This document shows positions 51,288 through 61,218 of a stretch of 64,000 bases of DNA, piece after piece. The DNA lies in assembly GCF_003952165.1 (NCBI RefSeq), contig NZ_RXFT01000003.1, positions 186,001 to 250,000 of the forward strand, read 5' to 3'. Numbering within the stretch: the stretch's first letter is position 1; every line of letters starts with the position of its first letter. This DNA comes from Variovorax guangxiensis (lineage in GTDB: Bacteria > Pseudomonadota > Gammaproteobacteria > Burkholderiales > Burkholderiaceae_C). A model generated the notes under the pieces. It saw only the letters and a program-made list of their open reading frames with translations. It searched no databases and was not told where the DNA came from. The translations under genes and the position numbers were made by a program.

Positions 51288-52958
51288 ATGTTGAGAATCT
51301 CCGAACTCAAACTCCCGCTCGACCACGCGCCAGAGGCGCTGGCCTCGCTGATCGTCAGGACGCTCGGCGTCCCCCTCGAAGCGATCGCTTCCCATACCGT
51401 CTACAAGCGCAGCTTCGACGCCCGCAAGGCCGAGCTGCTCACCGTCTACATCTGCGACGTGCAGCTGTCGGACGCGAAGCTCGAAGCCGCCCTGCTCGCC
51501 AGGCACGCGGGCCATCCGCACATCCAGCCGGCGCCCGACATGCGCTACACGCCCCCGGCCAGCGCGCCCGAGGGCCTGTCGACGCGGCCCGTGGTGATCG
51601 GCTTCGGCCCCTGCGGCATCTTCGCGGCGCTGATGCTCGCGAAGATGGGCTTCCGCCCCATCGTGCTCGAACGCGGCAAGACCGTGCGCCAACGCACCCG
51701 CGACACCTGGGGCCTGTGGCGCAGGAGCGAGCTCAACCCCGAGTCGAACGTGCAGTTCGGCGAAGGCGGCGCCGGCACTTTCTCCGACGGCAAGCTCTAC
51801 AGCCAGATCAAGGACCCGCGCTTCCTCGGCCGCAAGGTGATGGAGGAGTTCGTGAAGGCCGGCGCGCCGCCCGAAATTCTTTACGTCGCGCATCCGCACA
51901 TCGGCACCTTCAAGCTGGTGAAGGTGGTGGAGAACATCCGCGAGCAGATCGTGGCGCTGGGCGGCGAGATCCGCTTCGAGCAGCGCGTGACCGACGTGCG
52001 CATCGAGAACGGCCACCTTCGCGGCCTCACCGTGCTCGACCAGGCCACCGGCCAGAGCAGCGAGCTTCGCGCCGACCACGTCGTGATGGCGCTGGGCCAC
52101 AGCTCGCGCGACACCTTCGCGATGCTGCATGCGCGCGGCGTGCACATCGAGGCCAAGCCCTTTTCCATCGGCTTCCGCGTGGAACACCCGCAGGGCCTCA
52201 TCGACCGCGCGCGCTGGGGCCGCCACGCAGGCCATCCGCTGCTGGGCGCGGCCGACTACAAGCTGGTGCACCACGCGAGCAACGGCCGCTCGGTCTACAG
52301 CTTCTGCATGTGCCCGGGCGGCACCGTGGTCGCGGCCACCAGCGAGCCGGGCCGCGTGGTCACCAACGGCATGAGCCAGTACTCGCGCAACGAGCGCAAC
52401 GCCAACGCGGGCATCGTGGTGGGCATCGACCCGCGCGATTTCCCAGGATGGGAATCGAATTCCCCGGGCGATGCGCTCGCAGGCATCGCGCTGCAGCGCG
52501 AGCTGGAAAGCAACGCCTTCGTGCTCGGCGGCGGCGACTACCGCGCGCCCGGCCAGCTGGTGGGCGACTTCATCGCCGGCAAGCCTTCCACCGCGCTCGG
52601 CAGCGTGATCCCCTCGTACAAGCCGGGCGTGACGCCGACCGACCTGCACAAGGCGCTGCCCGCCTACGCCATCGAGGCGATGCGCGAGGCCTTCCCCGCC
52701 TTCGGCCGCAAGATCAAGGGCTTCGACACGCACGACGCGGTACTCACCGGCGTCGAGACGCGCACTTCGTCGCCGATCAAGATCACGCGCGGCGACGACT
52801 TCCAGAGCCTCAACGTGCGCGGCCTGTACCCCGCGGGCGAAGGCGCGAGCTACGCGGGCGGCATCCTGTCGGCCGGCGTGGACGGCATCAAGGTGGCCGA
52901 GGCCGTGGCGCGCAGCGTGCTGGCCGAATCGGAGCGCGAACGCACCGCGAGCGTCTGA
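51288..52958 (+). CDS. FAD-dependent dehydrogenase-like protein (COG2509 type)
   Basis: 556 residues. N-terminal ~90 residues form a small alpha/beta domain; FAD-binding VVIGFGPCGIFAALMLAKMG follows at ~99-118 with the acidic end VLERG. Next come FGEGGAGTFSDGKLYSQIKD and, at the end, GLYPAGEGASYAGGILSAGV, both diagnostic of this family. Substrate unsettled. TGATG overlap with the next gene. Confidence 0.92.
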   Translation: MLRISELKLPLDHAPEALASLIVRTLGVPLEAIASHTVYKRSFDARKAELLTVYICDVQLSDAKLEAALLARHAGHPHIQPAPDMRYTPPASAPEGLSTRPVVIGFGPCGIFAALMLAKMGFRPIVLERGKTVRQRTRDTWGLWRRSELNPESNVQFGEGGAGTFSDGKLYSQIKDPRFLGRKVMEEFVKAGAPPEILYVAHPHIGTFKLVKVVENIREQIVALGGEIRFEQRVTDVRIENGHLRGLTVLDQATGQSSELRADHVVMALGHSSRDTFAMLHARGVHIEAKPFSIGFRVEHPQGLIDRARWGRHAGHPLLGAADYKLVHHASNGRSVYSFCMCPGGTVVAATSEPGRVVTNGMSQYSRNERNANAGIVVGIDPRDFPGWESNSPGDALAGIALQRELESNAFVLGGGDYRAPGQLVGDFIAGKPSTALGSVIPSYKPGVTPTDLHKALPAYAIEAMREAFPAFGRKIKGFDTHDAVLTGVETRTSSPIKITRGDDFQSLNVRGLYPAGEGASYAGGILSAGVDGIKVAEAVARSVLAESERERTASV

Positions 52959-53524
52959 TGCGGCAGCAGTCTTCCATCCGCTTCGAACGCCCCACCCTGG
53001 GCCACCTGATCGTCGCCACGCTGGCGATGGCGGCGGTGGTGCTCGCCTCCAACATCCTCGTGCAGTTCGCCATCAACGACTGGCTGACCTGGGGCGCCTT
53101 CACCTACCCGGTGGCCTACCTCGTGAGCGACCTCGTCAACCGGCGCTTCGGCCCCGGCATGGCGCGGCGCGTGGCGTGGGTGGGCTTCGCCGTGGCGGTG
53201 GGCGTGTCGCTGCTGCTGGCGCCGGTGCGCATCGCGGCGGCCTCGGGGCTGGCCTTCATCGCCTCGCAGCTGCTCGACATCGGCGTCTTCGACCGCCTGC
53301 GCCGCGGCCTCTGGTGGCGCGCGCCGCTGGTGGCCACGGTGATCGCCGCGGTGCTCGACAGCATCGTGTTCTGGGGCATCGCCTTCGCGGGCACCGAGGG
53401 CCCGTGGCTCACCTGGGCGCTCGGCGACCTCGCGGTGAAGCTGGCCGTCGGCGTGCTGATGCTGCTGCCCTTCAGGCTGCTGATCGGCCGCCAGGCCGCG
53501 CGCGCCTCGGCCGCCATGGGCTGA
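52958..53524 (+). CDS. Queuosine precursor transporter family protein (YhhQ/VUT)
   Basis: 188 residues with six helices. The family motif is WLTWGAFTYPVAYLVSDLVN followed by RRFGPGMARRVAWVGF, and a LASNILVQF start in helix 1. Takes up queuine or its precursors. Start overlaps the stop of the FAD protein (TGATG). Confidence 0.9.
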   Translation: MRQQSSIRFERPTLGHLIVATLAMAAVVLASNILVQFAINDWLTWGAFTYPVAYLVSDLVNRRFGPGMARRVAWVGFAVAVGVSLLLAPVRIAAASGLAFIASQLLDIGVFDRLRRGLWWRAPLVATVIAAVLDSIVFWGIAFAGTEGPWLTWALGDLAVKLAVGVLMLLPFRLLIGRQAARASAAMG

Positions 53525-53644
53525 CACCGGCCATGGAAACGACAATGCACCGAGCACCCCATCCACTGCACCGCGCCGAACGCGCGAGCGCATTCCACTG
53601 AACCACTTCCTGCTTTCTTCGCGCCTTCGCGCCGGATTTCCAGA

Positions 53645-54598
53645 ATGACCGAAGCAACCACCGCCAACCCGAACAACAAGTCGCGCCGCCCCCGTGGCGA
53701 ACGCATGGACATGGCGCAGCAGCTGCAGGCCCTGCGTGCCGGCACGGACGGCGCGACGACCGCGCCCGAAGCCGATCAAGCCCCCACGCAGGCCGGCAGG
53801 CAGCGTCCGCAGCATCAGCAGCAGCGCAAGAAGCCGCAGAAGGCGCAGGGCCGCCAGCAGCCTTCGCAACAGAAGCAGCAACAACAGCCTCAGCAGTCCG
53901 CTCGCCCGCAGCGCAAGGTGCACCCGGCGCTCGAGCGCCTGTTCGAGCTGTACCCGAACCTCTTCGGCGCGCGCTTCCTGCCGCTGAAGCTCGGCGTGTA
54001 CGAAGAGCTGATCGCCCGCCACCCCGACGACTTCAAGGCCGAAGACCTGAAGGTGGCGATGGGCCTGCACGCGCGCTCCACCCGCTATCTCGAAAGCGTG
54101 GCTGCCGGCCATCCGCGCCATGACCTCGACGGCAACGTCGCCGAGCCGGTCGCGCCCGAGCACGTGCACCACGCCATCCTCGAACTGCACCGCCGCCGCT
54201 CGCAGCGCACCGGCGAAGACCTGCGCCCTCAGCTGGTGGCGCGCCTGGCCCGTGCAGTCGAAGCCTCGGGCCTCGACCGCGAGGCCTACGCCGTGCTGGT
54301 GCGCTCGCGCGACGCGAACAACAACGCCGTGCTCGACGAAGCCCTGGCCCTGCTCGCGGAACAGGCCGCCAAGCGCGAGGCCCTGCTGCGCGCCTTCGAG
54401 GCCAGCGGGCGCAGCGAGAAGGAGTTTGCGGAGATGTACGGCATGACGCAGGGCGAGGTCACGCGCACGCTGCAACGTGCGCGGGCCGACCGGACGGCGG
54501 CTGCCGCCGCGCCGCAAGCAGCGGAGGCGCCGCAGGCCGCGGCTGCGCCCGAAGCAGCGGAACCCACGGCGGCTCCCGAAACCCCGGCGGCCGACTGA
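53645..54598 (+). CDS. ProQ/FinO-domain RNA-binding protein
   Basis: 317 residues. Residues 1-90 are a Gln/Arg/Lys-rich flexible arm; the ProQ/FinO fold spans ~92-205 (HPALERLFELYPNLFGARFL, PLKLGVYEELIARHPDDF, LHARSTRYLESVAAG). The C-terminal part is helical (ASGRSEKEFAEMYGMTQGEV) with an Ala/Pro-rich end. Binds structured RNAs and sRNAs. Longer than E. coli ProQ (232), with both tails extended. Confidence 0.92.
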   Translation: MTEATTANPNNKSRRPRGERMDMAQQLQALRAGTDGATTAPEADQAPTQAGRQRPQHQQQRKKPQKAQGRQQPSQQKQQQQPQQSARPQRKVHPALERLFELYPNLFGARFLPLKLGVYEELIARHPDDFKAEDLKVAMGLHARSTRYLESVAAGHPRHDLDGNVAEPVAPEHVHHAILELHRRRSQRTGEDLRPQLVARLARAVEASGLDREAYAVLVRSRDANNNAVLDEALALLAEQAAKREALLRAFEASGRSEKEFAEMYGMTQGEVTRTLQRARADRTAAAAAPQAAEAPQAAAAPEAAEPTAAPETPAAD

Positions 54599-54807
54599 GC
54601 CGGTCCAAGCGCTGGATCGGCCGTGGGCCGGGAGTCTTCCCACTGCAGTCAGCAGCCAGCCTGGGCGTGTCATTCGGCGTTTTTTGCGCCATGGCATCTG
54701 GATCATCTGGGACGGCCCTGAACGACAACAGGTGCTGGCGTCGAACAGGCGCAGTCACCGGCATCGCATCAAATCATAATGGATGTTTTTCAGCCCTTAA
54801 AATGGAT

Positions 54808-54832
54808 AAATTTAGCATTTGAGCTACAATTC
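54808..54832 (+). promoter_or_regulatory. HipB-type promoter/operator candidate
   Basis: An imperfect palindrome AATTTAGC (54809-54816) / GCTACAATT (54823-54831) overlaps a -10-like TACAAT (54825-54830), 26 bp before the HipB ATG at 54858. The region is AT-rich in a high-GC setting. Autorepression by HipB/HipA is the norm for this family. Confidence 0.4.
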
Positions 54833-54857
54833 AATCCTTTAAATAGCAGGACATCCG

Positions 54858-55178
54858 ATGCTCGATGTCGCGTTCGCCACCGTCCCGGAACTCGTGGAGA
54901 CCCTCGGACAGCGCTTGCGCGCGCAACGCATCGCGCAGTCGCTGACCCAGGCCGAGCTGGCCCAGCGCGCCGGCGTCTCGGGTAGCGCCATCAAGACGCT
55001 GGAGTCCACCGGCATGACGACGCTGGAAACCTTCGTGCGCGTCATACAGGCGCTGGGCCTGGTCGATGAACTCGCCGACCTGCTGACCCTGCGGCCGACC
55101 ACCAGCATCGCCGCCATGGAACAGGCGCAGGCCGCGCAGCGTCAGCGCGTTCGCCATTCGCGCAAGCCCCTGCCGTAG
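54858..55178 (+). CDS. HipB-like helix-turn-helix antitoxin
   Basis: 106 residues. XRE-type HTH at ~16-70: LRAQRIAQSLTQAELAQRAG and VSGSAIKTLESTGMTTLETF. C-terminus carries basic residues. It precedes a HipA-family kinase by 20 bp, the normal HipBA order, and should repress the operon. Confidence 0.88.
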   Translation: MLDVAFATVPELVETLGQRLRAQRIAQSLTQAELAQRAGVSGSAIKTLESTGMTTLETFVRVIQALGLVDELADLLTLRPTTSIAAMEQAQAAQRQRVRHSRKPLP

Positions 55179-55198
55179 GGCCGCCGACAAGACCGCCA

Positions 55199-56422
55199 AT
55201 GAAGAAGCTCACCGTCCTCTACGAAGGCTGGGGCCAGCACTGGCCCCTGGGCACCCTGGCCGACGACGGGCGCCAGATCATCTTCGAGTATTCGGCCGAC
55301 GCGCTTGCCAACGGCATCGAGCTGTCGCCGCGCCACCTGAAGCTGCGGCCCGCGGCCTACGGCCCGTTCCCAAAAGAGATGGGCTACCTGCCGGGCCTCA
55401 TCTACGACAGCCTGCCCGATGGCTGGGGGATGCTGCTGATGGACCGGCTGTTCCGCAAGGCGGGGCGTGACCCGGCGCGCGTCTCGCCCCTCGACCGGCT
55501 GGCCTTCATCGGCGCACGCGCCATGGGTGCGCTCTCCTTCATCCCGCCGCAGGACGATGGCACGCAAACGGCCGACTGGAGCCTGCTGCAACTGGCGCAG
55601 GCGGCACGGAACGTGTCCGACGACGACGTGACGGCGCTGCGCATGCTGGCCCAGGCCGGCGGTTCACCGCACGGGGCCCGTCCCAAGGCATTGGTCCGGT
55701 TCGACGCCGCGACCCGCACTGTGAGCACCGTCGACGATGCCGCAGGCGAGCCCTGGCTCGTGAAGTTCCCGGCCCAATCGGAACACCCCGAGGTCTGCGC
55801 CATCGAGCACGTCTATGCGCAGATGGCGCGCGCATGCGGCATCGTCATGGGGCCGACCGAATATTTCGACCTGGGCGCGAACCTCGCCGCCTTCGGCACC
55901 CAGCGGTTCGACCGCGTGGGACACGTGCGCGTACCCGTCCACTCCCTGGCCGGCGCCCTGCATGCCGACTTCCGGGTGCCCTGCCTGGACTACGAAACCG
56001 TGCTGCGCGCCACCGGCTTCTTCACCCAGAACGCGCACGAGGTCATGGCCGCCTTCCGGCTGTGCGTGTTCAACGTGGTGTTCAACAACCGGGACGACCA
56101 CGCGAAGAATTTCTCGCTGCGCATGAACGAGGCACACCGCTGGGACTTCGCGCCTGGCTACGACCTCACCTTCAACCCCGGCCCGGGCGGAAACCACCAG
56201 ACCTCTGTGATGGGCGAGGCGCTCGCGCCCGGCAGACCTCACCTGCTGGCCCTGGCGGCCAAGCTGGGCCTGCGCGCCCGCGACGTGCAGCAAGTCATCA
56301 ACCAAACCTGCTCGATGGCGGCAGACCTGGAAAGCGCCTTGCGCGATGCCCCGGTGCGACGCGAGACAGTGGCCGTCATCGCAGACGCGGTCGCCAGCAA
56401 CGTGCGGCGCTGCAGCGCCTAG
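55199..56422 (+). CDS. HipA family serine/threonine kinase toxin
   Basis: 407 residues. N-terminal HipA domain (YEGWGQHWPLGTLADDG, YLPGLIYDSLPDGWGMLLMD), then the kinase fold: GGSPHGARPKALV (nucleotide loop), PWLVKFPAQSEHPEVCAIEH with the ATP Lys, NNRDDHAKNFSL with the catalytic Asp near 300, and PGYDLTF as the metal-binding DFG counterpart. All catalytic elements are present. Relatives phosphorylate tRNA synthetases to arrest growth. Confidence 0.92.
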   Translation: MKKLTVLYEGWGQHWPLGTLADDGRQIIFEYSADALANGIELSPRHLKLRPAAYGPFPKEMGYLPGLIYDSLPDGWGMLLMDRLFRKAGRDPARVSPLDRLAFIGARAMGALSFIPPQDDGTQTADWSLLQLAQAARNVSDDDVTALRMLAQAGGSPHGARPKALVRFDAATRTVSTVDDAAGEPWLVKFPAQSEHPEVCAIEHVYAQMARACGIVMGPTEYFDLGANLAAFGTQRFDRVGHVRVPVHSLAGALHADFRVPCLDYETVLRATGFFTQNAHEVMAAFRLCVFNVVFNNRDDHAKNFSLRMNEAHRWDFAPGYDLTFNPGPGGNHQTSVMGEALAPGRPHLLALAAKLGLRARDVQQVINQTCSMAADLESALRDAPVRRETVAVIADAVASNVRRCSA

Positions 56423-56633
56423 TTATGCCCGCCTGCTTCGCCGCCGAGGCTTTTCGGCCAATGCTGCTGGCGCAGGCATCGAAGTCATCGAAGCAGAGTC
56501 GGGTATAGGGGCGCCCTCATCGATGCGGCAGTGAAAGAGTCTCAGACGCTGGACCTGCTTCTGGCCGATCCGCAACCTGCACTGCGAGAAATAGGATCTG
56601 GCTCTGCCCGATGGACTTCTGCACAAGACGTAG

Positions 56634-56654
56634 AAAGCCGCCCGGCGGCTTTTT
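56634..56654 (+). terminator. Rho-independent terminator
   Basis: Stem AAAGCCGC (56634-56641) / GCGGCTTT (56645-56652), 3-nt loop, and a T run (56650-56654). It ends plus-strand transcription after the HipA gene. The 211 bp between hipA and this site contain no recognisable gene. The minus-strand run is weaker, so it serves htpX poorly. Confidence 0.75.
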
Positions 56655-56693
56655 CCTTGTCGAACCGCGGGCCGGATGGCCCGTCTGTCCCGC

Positions 56694-57569
56694 TCAGCGC
56701 TGCGCGTTCTGCAGCGCGGCGATGCGCTCCTCGATCGGCGGGTGCGTCGCGAACAGCTTGCCGATGCTGCCGGTGATGCCCATGGCTTCAACCGCCTTCG
56801 GCAGTTCACCGGCGGGCAGGCCGCCCAGACGGGCGAGCGCGTTGATCATCGGCTGCTTCTGGCCCATCAGCGCGGCGGCGCCGGCGTCGGCGCGGAACTC
56901 GCGCTGGCGCGAGAACCAGGCCACCACCATCGCGGCGGCGAAGCCGAGCACGATGTCGAGCACGATGGTGCTCACGTAGTAGCCGATGCCGGGGCCCGAG
57001 GAGCGGTCGTCGCCACGGCGCAGGAAGCTGTCGACGGCATAGCCGATCACGCGCGACAGGAACACGACGAAGGTGTTCATCACGCCCTGGATCAACGTCA
57101 TGGTGACCATGTCGCCGTTGGCGATGTGCGCCACCTCGTGGCCGATGACGGCCTCGACCTCTTCGCGCGTCATGTTCTGCAGCAGGCCGGTGGACACCGC
57201 CACCAGCGACGAGTTCTTGAACGCGCCCGTCGCGAAGGCGTTGGGCTCGCCTTCGAAGATACCGACCTCGGGCATGCCGATGCCGGCCTTGTCGGCGAAC
57301 TTGCGCACCGTGCCGACGATCCAGGCTTCGTCGGGCGTCTGGGGGTTGTCGATCATGTGCAGCCCGGTGGTCCACTTGGCCATGGGCTTGCTGATGAGCA
57401 GCGAGATGATCGCGCCGCCGAAACCCATCACCAGCGCGAAGCCGAGCAGCGCCGTGAGGTTGAGCCCGTTGGCCGTGAGGAAGCGATTGACGCCGAGCAG
57501 GCTGGCGACCACGCCGAGCACCGCGACGACCATCACGTTGGTCAGGACGAACAGAAGGATACGTTTCAA
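56694..57569 (-). CDS. htpX: Membrane zinc metalloprotease HtpX
   Basis: 291 residues, the normal length. Membrane helices at 4-24 and 37-58, then the zinc site HEVAH at 144-148 in [19 protein letters not shown], and two later helices. Degrades damaged inner-membrane proteins with FtsH. Opens [15 protein letters not shown] as usual. Heat-shock control is usual for the family; not read here. Confidence 0.97.
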   Translation of the reverse strand: MKRILLFVLTNVMVVAVLGVVASLLGVNRFLTANGLNLTALLGFALVMGFGGAIISLLISKPMAKWTTGLHMIDNPQTPDEAWIVGTVRKFADKAGIGMPEVGIFEGEPNAFATGAFKNSSLVAVSTGLLQNMTREEVEAVIGHEVAHIANGDMVTMTLIQGVMNTFVVFLSRVIGYAVDSFLRRGDDRSSGPGIGYYVSTIVLDIVLGFAAAMVVAWFSRQREFRADAGAAALMGQKQPMINALARLGGLPAGELPKAVEAMGITGSIGKLFATHPPIEERIAALQNAQR

Positions 57570-57730
57570 GTTGAATTCTCCGTGGGGAAATCTGCCATCC
57601 AGATGAGGGCCCCGGGGCTCTCTTCAAGCCGCATTCAAGCGGTTCGCGGCATGGAAGCCCTGGGTGTTGTGTGTGTTCTTGGAGCTCCGGTCGGCGGCAG
57701 CCGGGTGGAGCCATGATAGGAGCAAAAGTT

Positions 57731-58492
57731 CTAGGCCCCCGGTATTCCCCGACCGGCCAAGGGCCTGAACACCTTCGGATCGTCATAGAACTGTGCGGCC
57801 TCGTTGCCGGCGCACCAGCCGGGCACGCCGAGCACCGGCAGCGGCACGAAGGGCTTGCGCCCGAGCCGTTGCGCATCGAGCATGCCCGCCACCGAGACGT
57901 CGTCGAGCGCCGCCGGGCCGTTTTCTCCATCCGCCGGCAGCAGGACGTGCGCGGTGATTGGCTTTCGCGGCGTCACCAACTTCTCGAGCAGCGCATGGCC
58001 GAAGAGCACCAGCCGTGCCTCGCTCCACAGCCCGCGCCCGCTGACGAAGAGTGTGTGCCAATCACGCGCGACCAGCGCCCGCCACAGCGCGGGCGGCGCA
58101 TCCAGCAGCGCGCCGTTCTCGTCGAAGAGCGTGAGCGCGTCGCGCAGCGCACCGCGCGTGGCACCGACGCCGTCGCGCGCGATCTCGCCGGCCTGCAGTT
58201 CATTGAGGCGGCGCTTGGTCCGTGGAAAGGCGAGCCAGACCAGGCCGTTGAAGAAGTCGTGCAGGTTGTCGCGGGTCGGCACCGTTCGGGTCCGGAAGAT
58301 GTGGGCCTCGTACGCCTGCCCGGCGGGAAGCTCGTACTGCCTCACGAAAGCGGGCGCTGATGTGGACCCGATGTCCTGCAGGCCGGCCGCCACGCAGCCG
58401 TCGTTGCGCGCGACAGCCTGCGCTACCGCCTCGCCATCGGCGCGATAGGGCGCGAGCCATGGCTGCGCCCAGTCGATCGCCGGCAGGTTCAA
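57731..58492 (-). CDS. DUF3025 domain protein
   Basis: 253 residues. DUF3025 blocks: TRDNLHDFFNGLVWLAFPRTK, WRALVARDWHTLFVSGRGLW, LFGHALLEKLVTPRKPITAH. A TTG start at 58490-58492 overlaps the NYN stop (TTGA); no ATG in range fits. Function unknown. Last gene of the pyrC-NYN-DUF3025 run. Confidence 0.82.
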   Translation of the reverse strand: MNLPAIDWAQPWLAPYRADGEAVAQAVARNDGCVAAGLQDIGSTSAPAFVRQYELPAGQAYEAHIFRTRTVPTRDNLHDFFNGLVWLAFPRTKRRLNELQAGEIARDGVGATRGALRDALTLFDENGALLDAPPALWRALVARDWHTLFVSGRGLWSEARLVLFGHALLEKLVTPRKPITAHVLLPADGENGPAALDDVSVAGMLDAQRLGRKPFVPLPVLGVPGWCAGNEAAQFYDDPKVFRPLAGRGIPGA

Positions 58493-59286
58493 GGCGCGGG
58501 GGCGCCGGTCCAGCGGATGCGGTCCGGGTGCTGCATCAGCGCGAACTCGGCCGTGAGCTTCTCGAAGAGCTTGAGCGAGCTGCTGTTCTTGCCGAGCAGG
58601 CCCGCGGTGCGCAGGGCCTTGGCGACGTCGTTGAGCGGCACGTCCTTGCCGCTGCGCAGGGCCGGGGCGGCCTGCAGGATGAATTCGGCTGCTTCCGACG
58701 GAGGCGGCGGCTGCTGCGGCTGCGGCTTGGCGGCGGCCTTCGCCTTCGTCGTCTTGCGTGCCGCGGCCTTCTTCGCGGCCGGCTCGGCCTTGGCGCGCGG
58801 AGCCTTCGCAGCGGCCGTCTTCTTCGCGGCCACCGTGCGCGCGGCCGGCTTGGCGATGGCGTTGTGCGCGATGTCGGTGAAGGCGTCGTAGATGCCGATG
58901 GTTTCCTCGCCCGTCTTGCCCTGCTGGCCGATGCCGCAGACGCGGCAGCCCTTCTCGCGCAGGCGGATCACCAGCGGCGCGAAGTCGGAGTCGGAGGACA
59001 CCAGCACCACCACGTCGGGCCGCTCGGCGATGGCGAGGTCGATGGCATCGACCGCGAGCGCGATGTCGGTGCTGTTCTTGCCGGTCGACAGATTCACCAT
59101 CGGCCGCACCGAGAGGCGCTTGAAGAGCGCCTGCCGGTTCACCGCCATCTCGGCGTTGCAGTAGGCGCGGCGCACGTGGATGGCGCCGTATTCGTCCATG
59201 GTGCGCTGCACCGCCTGCTCGATGACTTCGGCCGACACGTTGTCGGCGTCGATCAGCAGCATCACGCGCAGCGAGGGAACCGTCAT
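58489..59286 (-). CDS. NYN domain (LabA-like) RNase-like protein with Lys/Ala-rich linker
   Basis: 265 residues. NYN fold at 1-150: [19 protein letters not shown] with the first acidic residues, [30 protein letters not shown] (the SSDSDF acid cluster). A low-complexity Ala/Lys segment follows (~155-200), then an OST-HTH-like C-terminus ([18 protein letters not shown]). Probably an RNase or RNA-binding protein. ATGA overlap with pyrC. Confidence 0.88.
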   Translation of the reverse strand: MTVPSLRVMLLIDADNVSAEVIEQAVQRTMDEYGAIHVRRAYCNAEMAVNRQALFKRLSVRPMVNLSTGKNSTDIALAVDAIDLAIAERPDVVVLVSSDSDFAPLVIRLREKGCRVCGIGQQGKTGEETIGIYDAFTDIAHNAIAKPAARTVAAKKTAAAKAPRAKAEPAAKKAAARKTTKAKAAAKPQPQQPPPPSEAAEFILQAAPALRSGKDVPLNDVAKALRTAGLLGKNSSSLKLFEKLTAEFALMQHPDRIRWTGAPAP

Positions 59287-60314
59287 GCGAGCTTCCAGTT
59301 GACGGTCTCGCCGCCGCGCAGCGGCTTGAGCGTGGCGTCGCCGTAGGGCACGGTCTCGGGCACGGTCCAGCTCTCGCGCTTGAGCGTGATGGTGTCGGTG
59401 TGGCGCGGCAGGCCGTAGAAGTCGGGGCCGTGGAAGCTCGCGAAGCCCTCGAGCTTGTCGAGCGCGCCCGCGTTGTCGAAGGCCTCGGCGTAGAGCTCGA
59501 TGGCAGTGAGCGCCGTGTAGCAGCCGGCGCAGCCCAGCGCGTGCTCCTTCAGGTGCGCCGGGTGCGGCGCGCTGTCGGTGCCCAGGAAGAAACGGTCGCT
59601 GCCGCTGGTGGCCGCCTCGACCAGCGCCACGCGGTGCGTCTCGCGCTTGAGCACCGGCAGGCAGTAGTAGTGCGGGCGGATGCCGCCGGTGAAGATGGCG
59701 TTGCGGTTGTACAGCAGGTGGTGCGCGGTGATGGTGGCGGCCGTGAAGCGGCCGGCGTCGCGCACGTAGTGGGCGCCTTCCTTCGTGGTGAGGTGCTCGA
59801 ACACCACCTTGAGCTCGGGGAAGTCGCGGCGCAGCGGGATCATCACGCGGTCGACGAACACGGCCTCGCGGTCGAACAGGTCGATGGCCGGGTCGGCCAC
59901 CTCGCCGTGCACCAGCAGCAGCAGGCCGTGCTTCTGCATGGCTTCGAGCGTCTTGTAGGTCTTGCGGATATCGGTCACGCCGGCATCGCTGTTGGTGGTG
60001 GCGCCGGCCGGATACAGCTTGAGCGCGCGCACGCCTGCTTCGGCGGCCAACGCGATCTCCTCGGGCGGCAGCTTGTCGGTGAGATAGAGCGACATCACCG
60101 GCTCGAAGCCCGTGCCCGCGGGCACTGCGGCGCGGATGCGGTCGCGGTACGCCACGGCCTGCGCGGCGGTGGTCACAGGGGGGCGCAAGTTCGGCATGAT
60201 CAGCGCGCGGCCGAACTGGCGGGCGCTGTGGGGGACGACGGCTTCGAGTGCGGCGCCGTCGCGCACGTGCAGGTGCCAGTCGTCGGGGCGGGTGATCGTG
60301 AGGGTGTCTGTCAT
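59283..60314 (-). CDS. pyrC: Dihydroorotase
   Basis: 343 residues, the normal length for the class II enzyme. Metal ligands His14 and His16 in [10 protein letters not shown], the carboxylated Lys99 in [17 protein letters not shown], and LVHGEV and FEHLTT with the later histidines; [12 protein letters not shown] carries the catalytic Asp. Closes the dihydroorotate ring in pyrimidine synthesis. Confidence 0.97.
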   Translation of the reverse strand: MTDTLTITRPDDWHLHVRDGAALEAVVPHSARQFGRALIMPNLRPPVTTAAQAVAYRDRIRAAVPAGTGFEPVMSLYLTDKLPPEEIALAAEAGVRALKLYPAGATTNSDAGVTDIRKTYKTLEAMQKHGLLLLVHGEVADPAIDLFDREAVFVDRVMIPLRRDFPELKVVFEHLTTKEGAHYVRDAGRFTAATITAHHLLYNRNAIFTGGIRPHYYCLPVLKRETHRVALVEAATSGSDRFFLGTDSAPHPAHLKEHALGCAGCYTALTAIELYAEAFDNAGALDKLEGFASFHGPDFYGLPRHTDTITLKRESWTVPETVPYGDATLKPLRGGETVNWKLA

Positions 60315-60362
60315 GGCGGGCCGATTGTCGCATCGGCCTCCTCCCGGCCGCGCAGGCCGGGA

Positions 60363-60890
60363 TCACGCCAGCAGGTACTCGCGCACCAGCGAACGCGCGC
60401 GGTGCAGCCGGCTCTTGACGGCGCCCGCCGGCTCGCCGAGCCGTTCGGCGATTTCCGCGATGGTCAGCTCCTCGAAATCGCGCAGCAGCACCACTTCGAG
60501 GTAGTGCGCGGGCAGCGATTCGAGCGCGTGGGTCAGGTCCAGCCGCAACGCGGCGTCGCCCCGGCTGGCCAGCTGCCGCTCGGCCACCTCATCGCCATCG
60601 TCGTCCAGCGGGTCGTGGCGGAACATCGCGCGCTGCAGCCTCAGGCATTCGCGCCGGATGACGGTGAAAAGCCACGACGAGAACGCCGCCGCGGCCTTCA
60701 GCCCCCGCACCTTGCGCGCGACGACCAGCAGCGACTCCTGCACCGCGTCGTCCACGTCGCTGGCCTGGCAGTGCCGCCAGGCGTAGCGGCGCGCGTCGGC
60801 CTGGCAGACCGCGAGCAGACTGGCGATGGCGGCCGGGTCGCCGATCTGCGCGGCGTGGATCAGGCCGGTGCGGTCGGTGCCGGAGGCCAC
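60363..60890 (-). CDS. ECF RNA polymerase sigma factor
   Basis: 175 residues. Region 2: DVDDAVQESLLVVARKVRGL with AFSSWLFTVIRREC; region 4 HTH: LTIAEIAERLGEPAGAVKSRL. No anti-sigma gene is adjacent; the DUF2892 membrane gene three bases upstream shares the strand and may belong to the transcript. Confidence 0.92.
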   Translation of the reverse strand: MASGTDRTGLIHAAQIGDPAAIASLLAVCQADARRYAWRHCQASDVDDAVQESLLVVARKVRGLKAAAAFSSWLFTVIRRECLRLQRAMFRHDPLDDDGDEVAERQLASRGDAALRLDLTHALESLPAHYLEVVLLRDFEELTIAEIAERLGEPAGAVKSRLHRARSLVREYLLA

Positions 60891-60893
60891 GGT

Positions 60894-61112
60894 TCAGCGC
60901 CCTTTTCCATCGAGCTTGCGCCCGACCATCGCGCACATCGGACAGAAGCCGAACAGGCCCGTCAGCGCCAGGATGGCGCCCATGAGGGCGACAGCCACGG
61001 CAAGCCCGAAGCCGGCGGTACTCCAGCCGATGGCGGTGAAAGCGAGGCCGGCGAGGCCCATGGCGATGCGCAGCGCGCGTTCCCAGCCGGGTAGGTTCTT
61101 GGCGTAGAGCAT
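60894..61112 (-). CDS. DUF2892 (YgaP-like) membrane protein
   Basis: 72 residues: two helices with ALRIAMGLAGLAFTAIGW and ALMGAILALTGLFGFCPMC. The FCPMC cysteine pair is the usual motif of this family, linked to thiosulfate or sulfur stress in relatives. AAGGA before the ATG at 61110-61112. Same transcript as the ECF sigma gene. Confidence 0.88.
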   Translation of the reverse strand: MLYAKNLPGWERALRIAMGLAGLAFTAIGWSTAGFGLAVAVALMGAILALTGLFGFCPMCAMVGRKLDGKGR

Positions 61113-61218
61113 GGCGATTCCTTCGATCCTTCTTGAGTGCTGAGGAAGACCCTCGGACACGAAGAGGCGCCGAGCCCGCGAAACGGTTCGCGGGATGCGC
61201 GGATTTTCCTTTTTTCTT

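Noticed and set aside
56423..56633. Possible small RNA between hipA and the terminator
   Set aside because: I looked for 6S, tmRNA and SRP RNA features and saw none that are convincing; only the terminator is supported.
57660..57730. Promoter or RNA element between DUF3025 and htpX
   Set aside because: The 161-bp gap shows no clear element beyond an expected htpX promoter that I cannot place.
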